This document shows positions 1 through 11,800 of a DNA stretch of 64,000 nt, piece by piece. Both the position numbers and the translations under genes were made by a program. Below the pieces are notes generated by a model that worked only from the letters and a program-made list of their open reading frames with translations, did not search any database and had not been told where the DNA came from. Source of the stretch: Symsagittifera roscoffensis (taxonomy: Eukaryota > Xenacoelomorpha > Acoela > Convolutidae); the NCBI RefSeq assembly GCF_963678635.1, contig NC_087071.1:26955378-27019377 (forward strand). Reading direction: 5' to 3'. The first letter of the stretch is position 1. Each line of letters opens with the position of its first letter.

Positions 1-717
1 ACCAATAATAATGACACAACACAATAAATTTCACAAGATTCTATAAAACAGTGACCACGGATCCCTGTACGTTATCAGAGTACAGTTGGTATATAATTTA
101 TTCACACTAAACAATTATCGGTCGTAAGATTTGAGAACTAGCACAATATGATGTTATCAGTCAATTTAAAAGATAGTGTACTCACTACCTAATCAAGCAC
201 AAATTATGTTGATTTAAAATCAGAAACAAAAAATATATATATATAATGACAGAATATGAATACCTCTATAAAAAACGTATGTGTATTGTACTTTTAGTTG
301 GTCGCAGTACAATAGTCGAACTTGTCTTTTAAAGAAAACGCTTCCTGCTTGGTGCTGCACCAAACAGATAAAACTTTAAAGGCAGTAATTTTCTCAAGTG
401 GGCGTCTATTGCACCCACCGAGCACTGTGTTACCTATCTGCCATCGAACTGCCCGAGCTAGACCTACTAAAATCCTCAGGGCAGTCACTTTTCAAAAAAC
501 GTATTGGGTTTCAATCCACACCAATGAATTATGCTCTTTTTAGTTCTGACTTAGTGTCGCAAATATCCGAGTTCGGACCTGTTTTGTTTTGGTCTGGTTT
601 TTATTGAAAGGCAAGTTACCAGTGCAGCCACTGATTCCTAGCCTGTCTGCTAATAACCTAATACCTCTCACTGTAGTCTTTCTTCTGTTTACCTAAGTCC
701 TTTAATAAAATAATACT
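1..717. other. No recognisable gene
   Basis: AT-rich sequence with a short TA run near 229-245. Short open frames between 320 and 610 have no recognisable domain and overlap in several frames, so I treat them as chance. Confidence 0.5.
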
Positions 718-1060
718 CCTCCGGATTGGCAAAAATAGGACCCTTCCGGACTAGCAAAATTTAGACCCCTCCGGATTGGGACCCCTCTGAGTTAGTAAAT
801 ATAAGACTCCTCCGGATTGGGACCCCTCCGATTTGTGAAAACAAGACCCCTCCGGATTGGGACCCCTCCGAATTTGAAAAAAGAAACTTTGACCCTTCCG
901 GATTGGGAGCCCTCTAGTTTTGTAAAAGTAGCTTTTCGGAGATTTCCTTCTTTCAACCTATACCCCTCCGGATACGTTCTCCGATGCTATTTTGCTTTTT
1001 CAATTAACTAGGAAGGGTATGTATTGCTATCCTAGACCCTTCCGGATTAAAGTTAAGCAT
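718..1060. repeat. Cluster of TCCGGATT-type motifs
   Basis: Roughly ten imperfect copies of a GACCCCTCCGGATTGGGA-like word lie here at spacings of about 15-50 bp (for example near 718, 738, 764, 810, 846, 862, 891, 961 and 1034). The spacing is irregular, so this is not a clean tandem satellite. The core TCCGGA is palindromic. Further copies lie at about 1605, 2081, 2312, 2341 and 3379. I do not recognise the family. Confidence 0.7.
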
Positions 1061-3470
1061 CTTATTTGACAAATCACGCTAACGGTGAAGGGTCTTATCG
1101 CTAGCCTAATTTCGGCTCGATTAAGGTTTTCCTGTGCCTTTAGCCTTCCCTTTTCGTCTAGAACAGCCTAAAGTTACTTTATTCAACCGCTATTACCTTT
1201 TGGTAGGGGTGTAAGGGCTTTCCTAAAAAAAAATTATAAAACGTGAAGGGTCTACCCTCCCAAATTGGTGAATTTGAAAAAAACAATCTCAAAAAATTTT
1301 CACGCTTATTTTTTCGAAAAACTTTTGTCTCTATCAGTAAGCTCAGCTAATTTCTGATCTATTGGTACCAAGATCAACTGGATATGCCCAGTAATTCCAA
1401 AGTTTTTAACCAAAACGTCTTTTTTCTAAAGTCAAAAATTTTCTCTCTTATAGGTTCCGCCTGACTTTTTCCGCAATTCTGTTCTTTTCGACCTAAAAAT
1501 TATTGATCCGAGCTCAAAAGGCCTATACTCTTCTAGTTAAATGCAAAACACCCGATGTAAAACGCTTTAGTTGAAAAAATTTGCGAAAAACTATGCTACC
1601 TGTACCCCTCCGGATTGATGAATCCACCAAATCAAACACGTTAAGTTCGATTTCTCTGCAACCCGGAAGGCTTTCGGGTAGCGGGTTTTAAAACTTGTAG
1701 ATTCACTAGTGGACGTTGTCCGAAAAACTTTTTTTACTGTTCCAACTCAGAAATTTCAAAAAATTTTCTGAATTTATAGTGTTTCGTTTTCTCAAAATTC
1801 ACGAAAATTCGGTTTTTTGTTCCAAAATAGTTCCAACCACTTCAGAACTAATTTTAACCGGTTTTCTCTATTATGGTAGTGCAGTTAAGATGTAACACAC
1901 TAATTTAGTGCTTTTTTCCATTTCAAAAATTATCGATATTTCAAAAATCGCGATTTGTGGGGGGATCAAAATATCGTTATTTTGACCCTAAAAACCGGTC
2001 TGCTTCCTGTGTTTTTTACTGAAAAACGATATAGGAGTATTAATATAGGCTACATAAGTAATAATATTAGTAATAGTATACCCCTCCGGGTTTGTTTAAT
2101 ATCCGAATTAAGGTGCTTAACTCGGTGATATTCGCAGTTCGGTGAAGGGTCACCACAGTGCAGCGCTGTCGAGCCCCCACAGATTTTTATCTTACTTTTT
2201 GTACCAAAAGGGATACAAAACTTGTTAACGATACCCAACAGTCGATTGATGATGTCGTTGAGCCCCTTGTTGTTGCTCCTTGTACTGCTTGCCGGATCAG
2301 TCTTCTCCCAAGACCCTTCCGAATTGAGCGCAAATCAGCTGACCCTTCCGGATTGAGCGCAATTTATCATTAACATGCTTAAATGCTCAAATAACCCTAC
2401 AGTACAAGCCTCACAAACGGGCAAATTGATCATAACGATCCTGACTGATATAAATGCCTTTAACAACAATATATCTATCAACAATAAACGGGAGGGTCGG
2501 ATCACATCTTGTCTGGGGGGATGATTTCTACTGATTTTTCACTTTTTTACTGTTTTTGGTTTTTTCGGTTATTTTTTTATGTTTTTTGTTTTTCTTGGGT
2601 ACTATACTACTTTTTGTTTGGTTTTATATATATCGTTAAGTGTTTTTGGTCACAAACCTCTCAGGGAACGAGGGGATGGCCGATCCCCCCACCCTTTCTG
2701 ATTCGTGAATTTTCGGTCTTAACTAGGTTAAAAATCTATTCACGGTAATCTGGAAGGCTTTCGCATTCCGAACTACCCTTCCGCCCCGGCGGTTTCGGCC
2801 TATTAAGGGCGTTAATGTGAGCATCCGCTCGGCGCGGAGTGCTCGTTCACGGTTCAGCCGGTCATGATGTTAAAAAGGAATAACACCCAGGAGCGCCATA
2901 AAAACATCTATGTAACATTCGCCTGGAAGATACATATCGACGGAAAATAAAACTAAGTCCTAAGACGACTGGCTAACGTCTAAACAGAGCTTTACATGTT
3001 TTTAACCGTCTCTACCAAGCCAGTACTTTCGCTGGTCTTTCTAACATCGGGTCGACAAAAAACGTTACTGCTTTCGGCTTCGGTCAAAACACTCAAATTA
3101 ACTTAATTACATGCAGAAATAGTGAGCTCATGTCGGGGTCTCAGTATCCCCAGACCACGAGGTCTCTCCTAAAAACAGGGCTACTACTACTTATTGAATT
3201 ATTATTGTTTTTGTTCAGTAGATAAAAATCATCATCTCCATCGAAGATGGATCAACCCTTTCCCCCAACTCCTAGCTTCTCATCTTAGTAGAATGAATTC
3301 AAATGTTAATCAAATTCAACTCAGGACATAATAGGGAAGCTAAAAATTTATACAAGTTAATAAAAGTTCCAGTCCCGAGACCCCTCCGGATTCCTGAATC
3401 CGGGGAAATAAGACCTTTATCTTCCTCCCGGAAGGCTGTCTTCCACCCTTCACCGTGGTTCGCAACGGCC
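1061..3470. other. Non-coding stretch with scattered TCCGGA motifs
   Basis: No gene could be supported. Single copies of the TCCGGATT word recur near 1605, 2081, 2312, 2341 and 3379; those at 2312 and 2341 form a 29-bp tandem pair followed by GAGCGCAA. A locally GC-richer patch lies at about 2750-2900. The segment at about 3140-3225 ends in an ACTACTACTTATTGAATTATT-like tail that could be a retroelement 3' end, but nothing proves it. Confidence 0.45.
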
Positions 3471-3472
3471 TT

Positions 3473-3500
3473 GCAACTATTGTAGCGACACAATAGTTGC
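3473..3500. repeat. Perfect 11-bp stem hairpin
   Basis: GCAACTATTGT at 3473-3483 is exactly complementary to 3490-3500, leaving a 6-nt loop. No gene or terminator context explains it; it may be a remnant of a foldback element. Confidence 0.7.
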
Positions 3501-3777
3501 AACTCAGAACGGTCTCTGCTACTTCTGCAATTCGTTGTTGTTTTTCAATCATAATCTTCGTTGTTTTCGCTATCGCAACTAATGTTGTTGTGTTTTTCTT
3601 CCGGTTTTCTGCCAAAATGGCCGTTTCTGACGTTTCTCAGAAATATGACGTCATACTTCGAAAATTTAAAAATTTGAAACTCCAGAATTTTCTAGCCTTC
3701 ACCGTTTGGCTAATCGTTCCAATGACAGAGAAACTATGACTGTGACTCATTGATGAATGAACTTATTTGTTTTGACC

Positions 3778-3962
3778 CATTGATGATGGAGTCAAAACAA
3801 AGGAGGGTAGATTTTAATTGACAATTCTCTGGATTCATTAAAATAGACTTGATTTATTCATAAAATTTTGTCGATGTTTTTATATAGCGTTGGTATGGCC
3901 CTATCCAACCTGTGCACGTACCTTCGCATGACGGAAGGGCTCATTTTAATTGACCCCCCTTT
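3778..3962 (+). mobile_element. LINE 3' untranslated region fragment
   Basis: This segment is a diverged inverted copy of 8190-8345, which lies directly downstream of a LINE reverse-transcriptase C-terminus. Shared blocks include GGTATGG-CCCTATCCA, TGTGCACG and CGGAAGGGC. I infer that it is the 3' UTR of the same LINE family inserted in the opposite orientation. Coding sequence is not recognisable upstream of it. Confidence 0.5.
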
Positions 3963-4343
3963 TATTGCTGATGTAGTTCATTTGTTTTGATCAATTGATG
4001 TTTCTTATTTCTTAATAAATTTTATATTTATATCGTAAAAAATTTCTTAATTGAATTTTTTACGATACTGGGAATCCAACTGCAACAACAATCGACACAT
4101 AAGGTTTTTTTTTCTTTTTTGCAGATAATCAGAAGGTCAAAAGTATCATAGTAACCGAGGTTACAGTCATGAGTCCCTTCATCATGTATTCCAGTCAAAA
4201 TCCTTGGAATTTTCTAGATATGGAAGTGATAATGATAAAAGAAGATGTCAAGTGTTTAAGTCCTTTTCATTTAAAATCGATACGGGTTACGCTTCTTCAA
4301 TAAGAACACGCAACTCGACACGAGATAATATAATATACAAGTG

Positions 4344-5476
4344 TTACAAGTAAAAAATTTCGTCGAAAGTTATTTTGTCATTTATTGTTCCGAGTACGCA
4401 AGCGGCGTTCGCAATCTGTATTGCCAGGGAGATTCTCTGTTTTAAAAAGCTGCCTGCTCTGGGTTCCTCAGTGCATATGCTTAGGTTCTTACAAAGCTTG
4501 CTCAAAAAAACTTCTGTGCTGGGGCCGGCCGCGCCCTGAATTTCAAAAGCTAGCGGTTGAAAAAGATATCCATCATTTGCAAGATCTTTATATTTGTCAA
4601 TTTTTCGCTCTTCCGCTTCAGCGGCAGCCGTACCAGGGTTACAAACAGACCCGGCATTAATCCTGCAAGGGGCTAAGGAGTCTACTACCGTTACATCCCA
4701 CAAGAGCTGCTTACCATCAGCCCATGGAACGAGCGTCAAACCGTCTGGTCGCTTCTGATCGGTCCTGTAGAGGTGTCGTGGTTCTAAAACAGACGGAATG
4801 TGAGTAGATGATAGACTCTGCTTTATAAGGGCATTCAGGTTTGAATGCCTAGAGAATCTCCCTGCACTTTTGAGGCAAGAAAGACCATGCCAACCATCCT
4901 CGGTAACGTCTTTTCCGCACACGCATTTATGCCGTTCGCATATTTTTGATCCTAATCGAAGTCCTATCGCAATTCTGAGTTGTTGGTTCGACAGTTTTAA
5001 CCTTAAATTTTTGCAGGGGATGACGTTCAACCATTGGGATCCAAATCTATCTTGGAACGCGTTGAACCTTTTCACGTCCGTTGGTTCGAGTCGTAAAATC
5101 AAGTCTGCAATTTCGCTGTCAAAAATTGGCTCCGTCCAATTTTTTTGGATTTCATTTTCCGGAGCCATTTCAATTTTTCCAAGGTCAAACCACCGTTTAA
5201 GCGCATCATCATAGGTTCCATCCACATGCTCCAAACCAAAGATTTCGCTCAAGGCATCTTTCGCTCCTACTGCTGAGGCTAAGAAAGCGGGTAAAGCGAG
5301 TAGACGAGCGGAAGAAACGCCCAAGCCACCTTTGGCTGCCGGGAGAACTGCTTGTAAAAACTGGTTATCATCCATTTTCACGTTAGTGACCTTGCATAAC
5401 GAATTTCTTAGTAATTTATCGTAGCGTTCCAAAAAATCATTTTGCAAAAAACAAGGGCTCGTACGCAAAAAATATA
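4344..5476 (-). pseudogene. LINE C-terminal region with zinc knuckle and restriction-like endonuclease (5'-truncated)
   Basis: One uninterrupted frame of about 374 codons reads from 5468 to the stop at 4344. It begins on a TTG codon and has no credible ATG, so it is the 3' part of a longer polyprotein; the frame enters through YFLRT, a block usually seen near the end of such reverse transcriptases. Residues C177, C182, C184, H194 and C198 form a CCHC-like knuckle. This is followed by GRFSRH (203-208), RPDG (240-243) and WDVTV (257-261), the layout of the PD-(D/E)XK-type nuclease of R2/R4-group LINEs. Family assignment rests on this motif order and on remembered similarity to invertebrate LINE proteins. 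The 5' break falls exactly where a 77-bp repeat begins (5477). The reading frame is unusually intact compared with the other retroelements in this window. Confidence 0.75.
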
Positions 5477-5553
5477 GGCATTGAAAAGGAATTTTGAATT
5501 TTTTTTAAGTTTTACGAAAAATTGGTCTGAATTTTCTGCTATTTAGACTCCAA
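5477..5553. repeat. 77-bp perfect direct repeat, copy 1
   Basis: Identical base for base to 6667-6743 (offset 1190). It sits directly next to the 5' truncation point of the LINE fragment at 4344-5476. Exons 1 and 2 of the SLC45A-like gene lie between the two copies. Confidence 0.9.
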
Positions 5554-5836
5554 GGTTGACCAGTCTGAAGTCGACTCTGGGGAATAACAATATTTTAATA
5601 CTCTTAGTCCTTCTCGAAAATATGCGAACACGTATTTTAAAGTTTTATCTACCCTAACAATTTTCAAAAAGATAAATAAAAAACAATAGAATTTGTTTCA
5701 GATGTAGCTATGCCAATGAGATTGAGTACATAACGCAAGCGATATGTTTTAATTATGCGTAGTCTTCTCAATCGTGGTTTTAAATCGCCGAGCGCTCAGA
5801 TGGGTTGAGCTGTTTTAACCTTAGAGGTACTTGATA

Positions 5837-8800
5837 ATGAGCGGACACTTCAATCTACGTGCTGCGCTGCTGATAAATACTTTGGGATGCGGCCTTGAAG
5901 TTTTAGCATGTGCTGGTTTTACTTATATTCCTCCTCTTTTGCGAAAAAGTGGGCATTCCGAAACCACTATGGCTCTGACCATGGGCCTAGGGCCACTGTT
6001 AGGCTTTCTTTTCGTTCCCTACATAGGTGAGTTGTAACTTTCATGTATTTAAAGTATGTTGAAAGTATGTGCTAAACAAACCGAAATGATTTTTTAAGGC
6101 GAAGCAAGTGACAATCTGAAGTCGAGATATGGCCGTCGGAAACCGTTCATTCTGTTCCTATCAATCGGTGCTGCTGCTTCATTCATAATCATGCCTTATA
6201 TCTTAACTCTTTTATCAGGGTCGAGCGAAGTTTCCCCCAAAGGCTTTGATGACGAAAAAGAATTATTTTCAATCATTAGCAAAGGAGGGGGCACTGAAAA
6301 TTCGGTAGCAATATTCGTTACGATTACATGCCTTGTTGTACTGTTTGACTTCTGTTCGCAAGTTGCATTAACTCCATTTGGTAACTATTTTTTTTGAACT
6401 ATTCGCCAATTGATTAAAAGATCAGACTAAGATCAATGGAGAACCCTTAAAACTGAAAAGAAAGTTTTCATGAGTTTCAGAGATAGAAGAAACATGAATT
6501 GAAAAAAAAAATCTAAGCAGCATTTATGAGTATTAGTATTGACTTGTTGTTCCGACCACTATCGGAGAGTGGATGAGCTATGGCGCTGGTCTTAAGGTGT
6601 TTTTTCTCTAGCTATTGTTGATTCTTCACGCGATGTATGATAATTCAGCTTGATTAGTTGTGAATCGGCATTGAAAAGGAATTTTGAATTTTTTTTAAGT
6701 TTTACGAAAAATTGGTCTGAATTTTCTGCTATTTAGACTCCAATTTAGCGAAGAGCTCAAATTAGCTATGAACGAAGACACAAGTTGAACTCGTATTTGC
6801 GTTGTTTTTGCGTTGGACAAATAACATGAGTTGTTGAGTTAAAAATCGTTTATAATCTGTGGGCCTATCAGATGCTGATTGATTTATTTTAAAACCTTAG
6901 AAAATGCTACTATAAATCTGTGCTCTTGGAAAACGGCAACCGGAAATTCTTTTTTTCAAAATAGAGGCGTTGCTAGCGGATATGGGCAAACCTCTGGGTA
7001 CGACAGGAAGTGACAAACTCTACCAAGTCTACTCCTTCATGATTGGGGTTGGGGGCGTAATCGGGTATCTCATCACTTCCTTGGACTGGAAAAAGAGGGC
7101 GAATTTCTTGTCATTCTTTGGGGCAGTAACTCAAGAAGAGCGAGTTTTCTTTGTAGTGTTCATCCTTTTTGTGATGTCACTGTTCTTCGCATTACGGTAC
7201 TCAAAAGACGGGCTGCAAGCAGGTCGAAGGGTCAAATTAGACACAAAAAATGACGCACTCATCATCCAGAAAGGTACAGTTTTTAAAACGATTGCAATAG
7301 GAAAACTTTAATATTCGGGGAAGCATATATTTTTAGCACGTGAATTTACTATATTTACGTTTTGCTCGTTTCTTATTATGTGACAATGCACGAAGAGTGG
7401 TTTTTATTTTAGTCCCTTTTTTCAGGAAAAAAAAGTTATTCACGCTTCACTCATATTTTTTTTTTTCAAAGTTTGACTTTGAATTCTGTTCAGTTTCAAT
7501 TCAAATTTACTTGGTAAAGGACAGGTGATCTTTGCTCTCCAATGACAAAAGTAGAAATGGTGCAAACAATTGTAAATGACCCTTAGCATCAAAATAGGTT
7601 CCAGTTTTTTTTCTGAAAACAATTGCTTTCTGATAACACGTGCGGGAGCAAGTGTCGTGTAATCGAGAACAAGACCTTTTGTTTCCCGAAAACAATTTTA
7701 ATAAAGAAATTGTTCTTGCTTTATTATGAAACTCCAATGGTTTTGGAGCTTTGTTATATATAGTGTCAGCTTGAAGGTCCATATATCTGGGGCTCAAGTC
7801 TCAGCTGGACCATGTTTTTAATCGGTTGGTATGTATTTAATTATAATTTGTTTACGATTGATTAGTCTGCGGTTCAATTGTTGCCGGCTTAGTTTGTTCT
7901 TCTAATAATCAACCTAATTGCTCGAATGAAATTTTGATCAGAATATTTTTGTGCCATTCTCATTCCGAAACTAAATTGAACATTCTCATTCCGAAACTAA
8001 ATTGAAAAATTTGACTCTGAGTGAATAGGTTGCAAAAAATTGTAAAGGCAGCAGCAGATTCTTTAAAATGAATTAAAGCAAGTTAATCGAACGAATCTGA
8101 GTGAGTAATAAGTTTCAATTGCCGACAATTTTTTGGCTTCCTAGTTTTCGACTGAAGCTGTTGGCTTTGTTTCAAAAAAAGGTAAATTTTAAAAGGGGCC
8201 CTTCCGTTTAGGTACGGTCGTGCACAAGCTGGATAGGGCCCATACCAGCATTATATAAATACATCAATAAACAATATTGCAGGAATTAAGTCAAGTCAGT
8301 ATTTAATGCGTTGTCATAGAAGGTTTTTACTTCAACCGTCCCTCCTCTATAATAGCACTAATTGAAATGTATTAAATGCGTCTTACGCAGTGATCTGCTC
8401 CCCCGTATATGAAGGATAGCGCTCCTGAGCAGCGCGAAGCATATCTTAGTTCTTCTATAGTTTATTGTTTCTGAGTAGCTTTCATACCTTTTTTCGCTAA
8501 GTTTTTCAGCTATGCGCTGCATTGTCCGCTTAGCTGCTGATGCGGCACCACCAATGCAGCCATAAATAGCGGGTAGAAGCTGCTCTGTTCGACTTGTAGA
8601 ACTCTATGTTGGTATTTTGATTTTTTTTGTGATTCTTGGTACTTATAGGCTTCTCTATTAAGTAGAGACTGAGAAAAACTTTGGTATCAGCAAGTTGTAT
8701 TTGGCAATAATCAAACCAACATCGACAACTGAAATAGTTTTTTAATAAAACAAATAAAAAACTTTAACTGAGACAATGCTGTGTTTCAAAAACGTATGCT

Positions 8801-11800
8801 TATTTGTAGTCGTTTATAAGTTTGAATTTATGTTTTGCAAAATTTTCCTTGAAAAGTTTTCTGCTTCTTTAAAAAACATTGTTGTTTGTCTTTTTTGTTT
8901 TCTTATTTTGACTTAGTTTGCTGTATTACAAGTGGCGCGAAACAGCGCTTCGCCTCCGTCTCCATTTTTCTCCAACTTGGTTGGTTTTATTACACAAGCA
9001 AAGCTTGTGTTATAGTATGAACTATCTTTTTTCCAACCTAAGTAGCAAATATTGTTGCGACACAAATAATGTTGCGACAAAATGTATTCATTTTGAAAGT
9101 GTTCGTTTTGATCAATAACCCGCTATTAAGTAGAGCGAATGCTAAGGATATTAACTTAGACTATTATATTACAAATAGCACTTAAGCTTCAAGGTATCGT
9201 GAATCTGTAGCGTAGAGGTAGAAACGGCGATCAGCAACAAAGTAAGAGGGTTCAAACCTGGGCGGGGTCGGATTTTTTAGATGAACTGTTTTGTATACTA
9301 GTTAAAATGCGTCCGCTCTATAAATTGAGGCATGTTAGTTGGTAAATTTCTTTTTATTTTTCAAATTGACCGGTACTGTTAATGCGTCATATTTGGCTTG
9401 AATCACCTAGCATTTATGTAGACTCATAATTGCCCTGCGCCACTTAAAAAGTTTTGTTGATTCGAAGTTTTACTCATTCAGTTTTTCCCAGAGTAGTGTT
9501 ATCGGTCATATTTTTGCTCGTATACGCGAAATGCTACTTCGCTTGTGTAAAAAATGTGAATATAAAAAGATCGTTGAAATTAGAAATAGCTGAAACGTGA
9601 TCTTTTTCTTTGCGTTCCCTGGCTTATTTCCCACGGTCTGTAGGCTATGTTGTGTTGATTCTGTTCGGCACGTAGTTTTGCTTTTGTTCGGCGCCTTTTT
9701 ACTTGCTATTGTGCGTCTGCGAAGTTGGCAACACATAAATATTTGATTCCAATGCACACTGAAAGTTTGATCAGAATCTTTTCATGAAGCGAAGAATCGT
9801 TTATGACTCTTAGGTTGGAAAGTGGATTTTAAGTTTGAGGTTTTCTGGCGGCAATAAGAAGAAATTTACCTATTGATCCAGTTTTCGCATTGTGCTAGTT
9901 TTATTTTAATGTGTTTAGCATAAAATACCTTTGCAATTTAGAGAGCTTTTTTTGATATATTTACCCTTGCTTTTTCCCCGTGAACAACGTTGTTCACAGA
10001 ATGGTAATTTTTATTAGGTATGGTAAACTGGACCAGAATAGTAAGATTTTTCCACTTGTGACATGCTCAAATTCTTGAAATTCATATAAAACTACCATCA
10101 TATAAGAAGTAATTGAGTAAAGACTGTTTCAGGTTGTAATTAATAAGTTTTTTTCGGTTCATGGTTTTCGTCCTAGTTTCAGTCGGTTCATTTTCCGTGT
10201 TAAAACGCACATTTTTAAAATCTGTTTGAGTTTTAATTGGCTTACTTTTTACAGCATGGGTTTTGTTCCAATTTACTCAGTTTTTTTTACAAAACTAAAA
10301 GTCTTGTAATGTGTAAATTTACCAAGTCTGATTTCGCGTAATTAAAACAAATTTGAATAGTTTAAACAGTTTTTTTCCGACTTGGTCATCTTGTATTGCG
10401 TAATTATGAAAGCAAGGTAATTTCGTTCAAGATTATGTGCTGCAGTGTGGATGGGTCGTAAAATTTTTTAAAACAATGAATATTTTTATGACAACAGCTT
10501 TGTTTTCGGCTCAACAGGTTTCGATTCAAAATTTGTCGCCTTTGTTACTCAGTGAATGGTTTCCAATTGTTTTTAAGGCTGCTTGTGAACTTCATCTGAT
10601 ACAAACATGAAGTTTTTGTAGCTGTAGTTTTTCCAACTTTTTCAAGTTATATTTTCAAGTAATTTTTTCAACTTAATTTTTCAGAAGTTTTTTTCGGCTT
10701 CTGTGTTTTTTCCACTGTCTATACTGTAGCGCAATGTGTAGCGTCACTTGAATTTTTTCAAGTTAGTTGATTACTTGCTGTTGTTCAATTCTGTCACAGG
10801 TTTTCATCAAAATAATTTTCAGTTTGAAACAACTGTTTGAAAATTTTGCGTGTCGTTTTTTGGCCTTATGTCAATTTTTTAGCGAGTAAATGGCTTTGTG
10901 TATCGCAAGTGGCGCGAAGCTCTGCTTCGCCTGTGTGTTTATTATTCTGATACTTGAAAGTTGCAAAAAGTATGTCAGTTTTTTCATTGACACTTCACCC
11001 GATCTTTGTTAGCTATCTTCTGTTTTTTTGTTTTAAGTTTATATAGAAAATGTCTCAGATCATAATTTATTGTCCGTTAGTTGTCATTAGGTTTTGGATT
11101 GCTATCGGCGTGAAGCTCTACTTCGCCTCTGTGTAGATTTTTATTTTCATTTAAGTTTTCTTCAGAGCAGGAATCAGGTGAGCAAAGTGAGCATCACCAT
11201 TCTTCTTATACTGTCTGTTGAAACCTTTTGGCGACATCATACAAAGTAACCGACAAAGCAAATCATAGTGTCATAGGAACAATTTGTAGTTTTTCGACCA
11301 AATTGCATGTAAAATTCTCAGAACTAAAGTTCGGAACATTCAGCATTAACACTACAGATTTGATAAAATGAGTTACAACATTATTATGAAGTTTCGGTTT
11401 TCAACATCAGCTTCGTCATCGTCAGTCATCAATTTACACAAAAATAGATCTCACAAAAGAGGTTCATAATTGACGATGACAATGCCATGATAAAATGTTT
11501 TCTTATTTTGTTTTAACTGCCAATAAAAATGTGTTTTTTGTAGGCGAAGCGAAAGGAATTCCGACATTTATCAGTCGTGGTGTCTACTACCTGTGCCCCA
11601 CTGGTCTTTTGAGACTCCTGCAGTTGCCAAAGTGTTTCACCCGGTTGTGTGTATTCCAGTTCTTCGCCTGGACTAGTCTTATGAGTTACAATCTGTTCTT
11701 CACTGACTTTGTTGGCGAAGCGGTGTTTGATGGCGATCCGACTTTAGAAGCCGGTCCTCTCAAAAATGAACTCTACGACGAAGGTATAGTCTTGCTTTTC

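Larger units (their letters stand above)
7274..11543 (+). other. Intron 3 of the SLC45A-like gene
   Basis: This 4.27 kb intron contains no extra SLC45A exon. It holds a LINE fragment (8190-8590, - strand), a tRNA-like sequence (9201-9278) and interspersed repeat units also found at 36.6-37.8 kb. A repeated stem-loop word of the form GCGAAGC...GCTTCGC lies at about 8931, 9516, 10905 and 11102. Confidence 0.7.
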
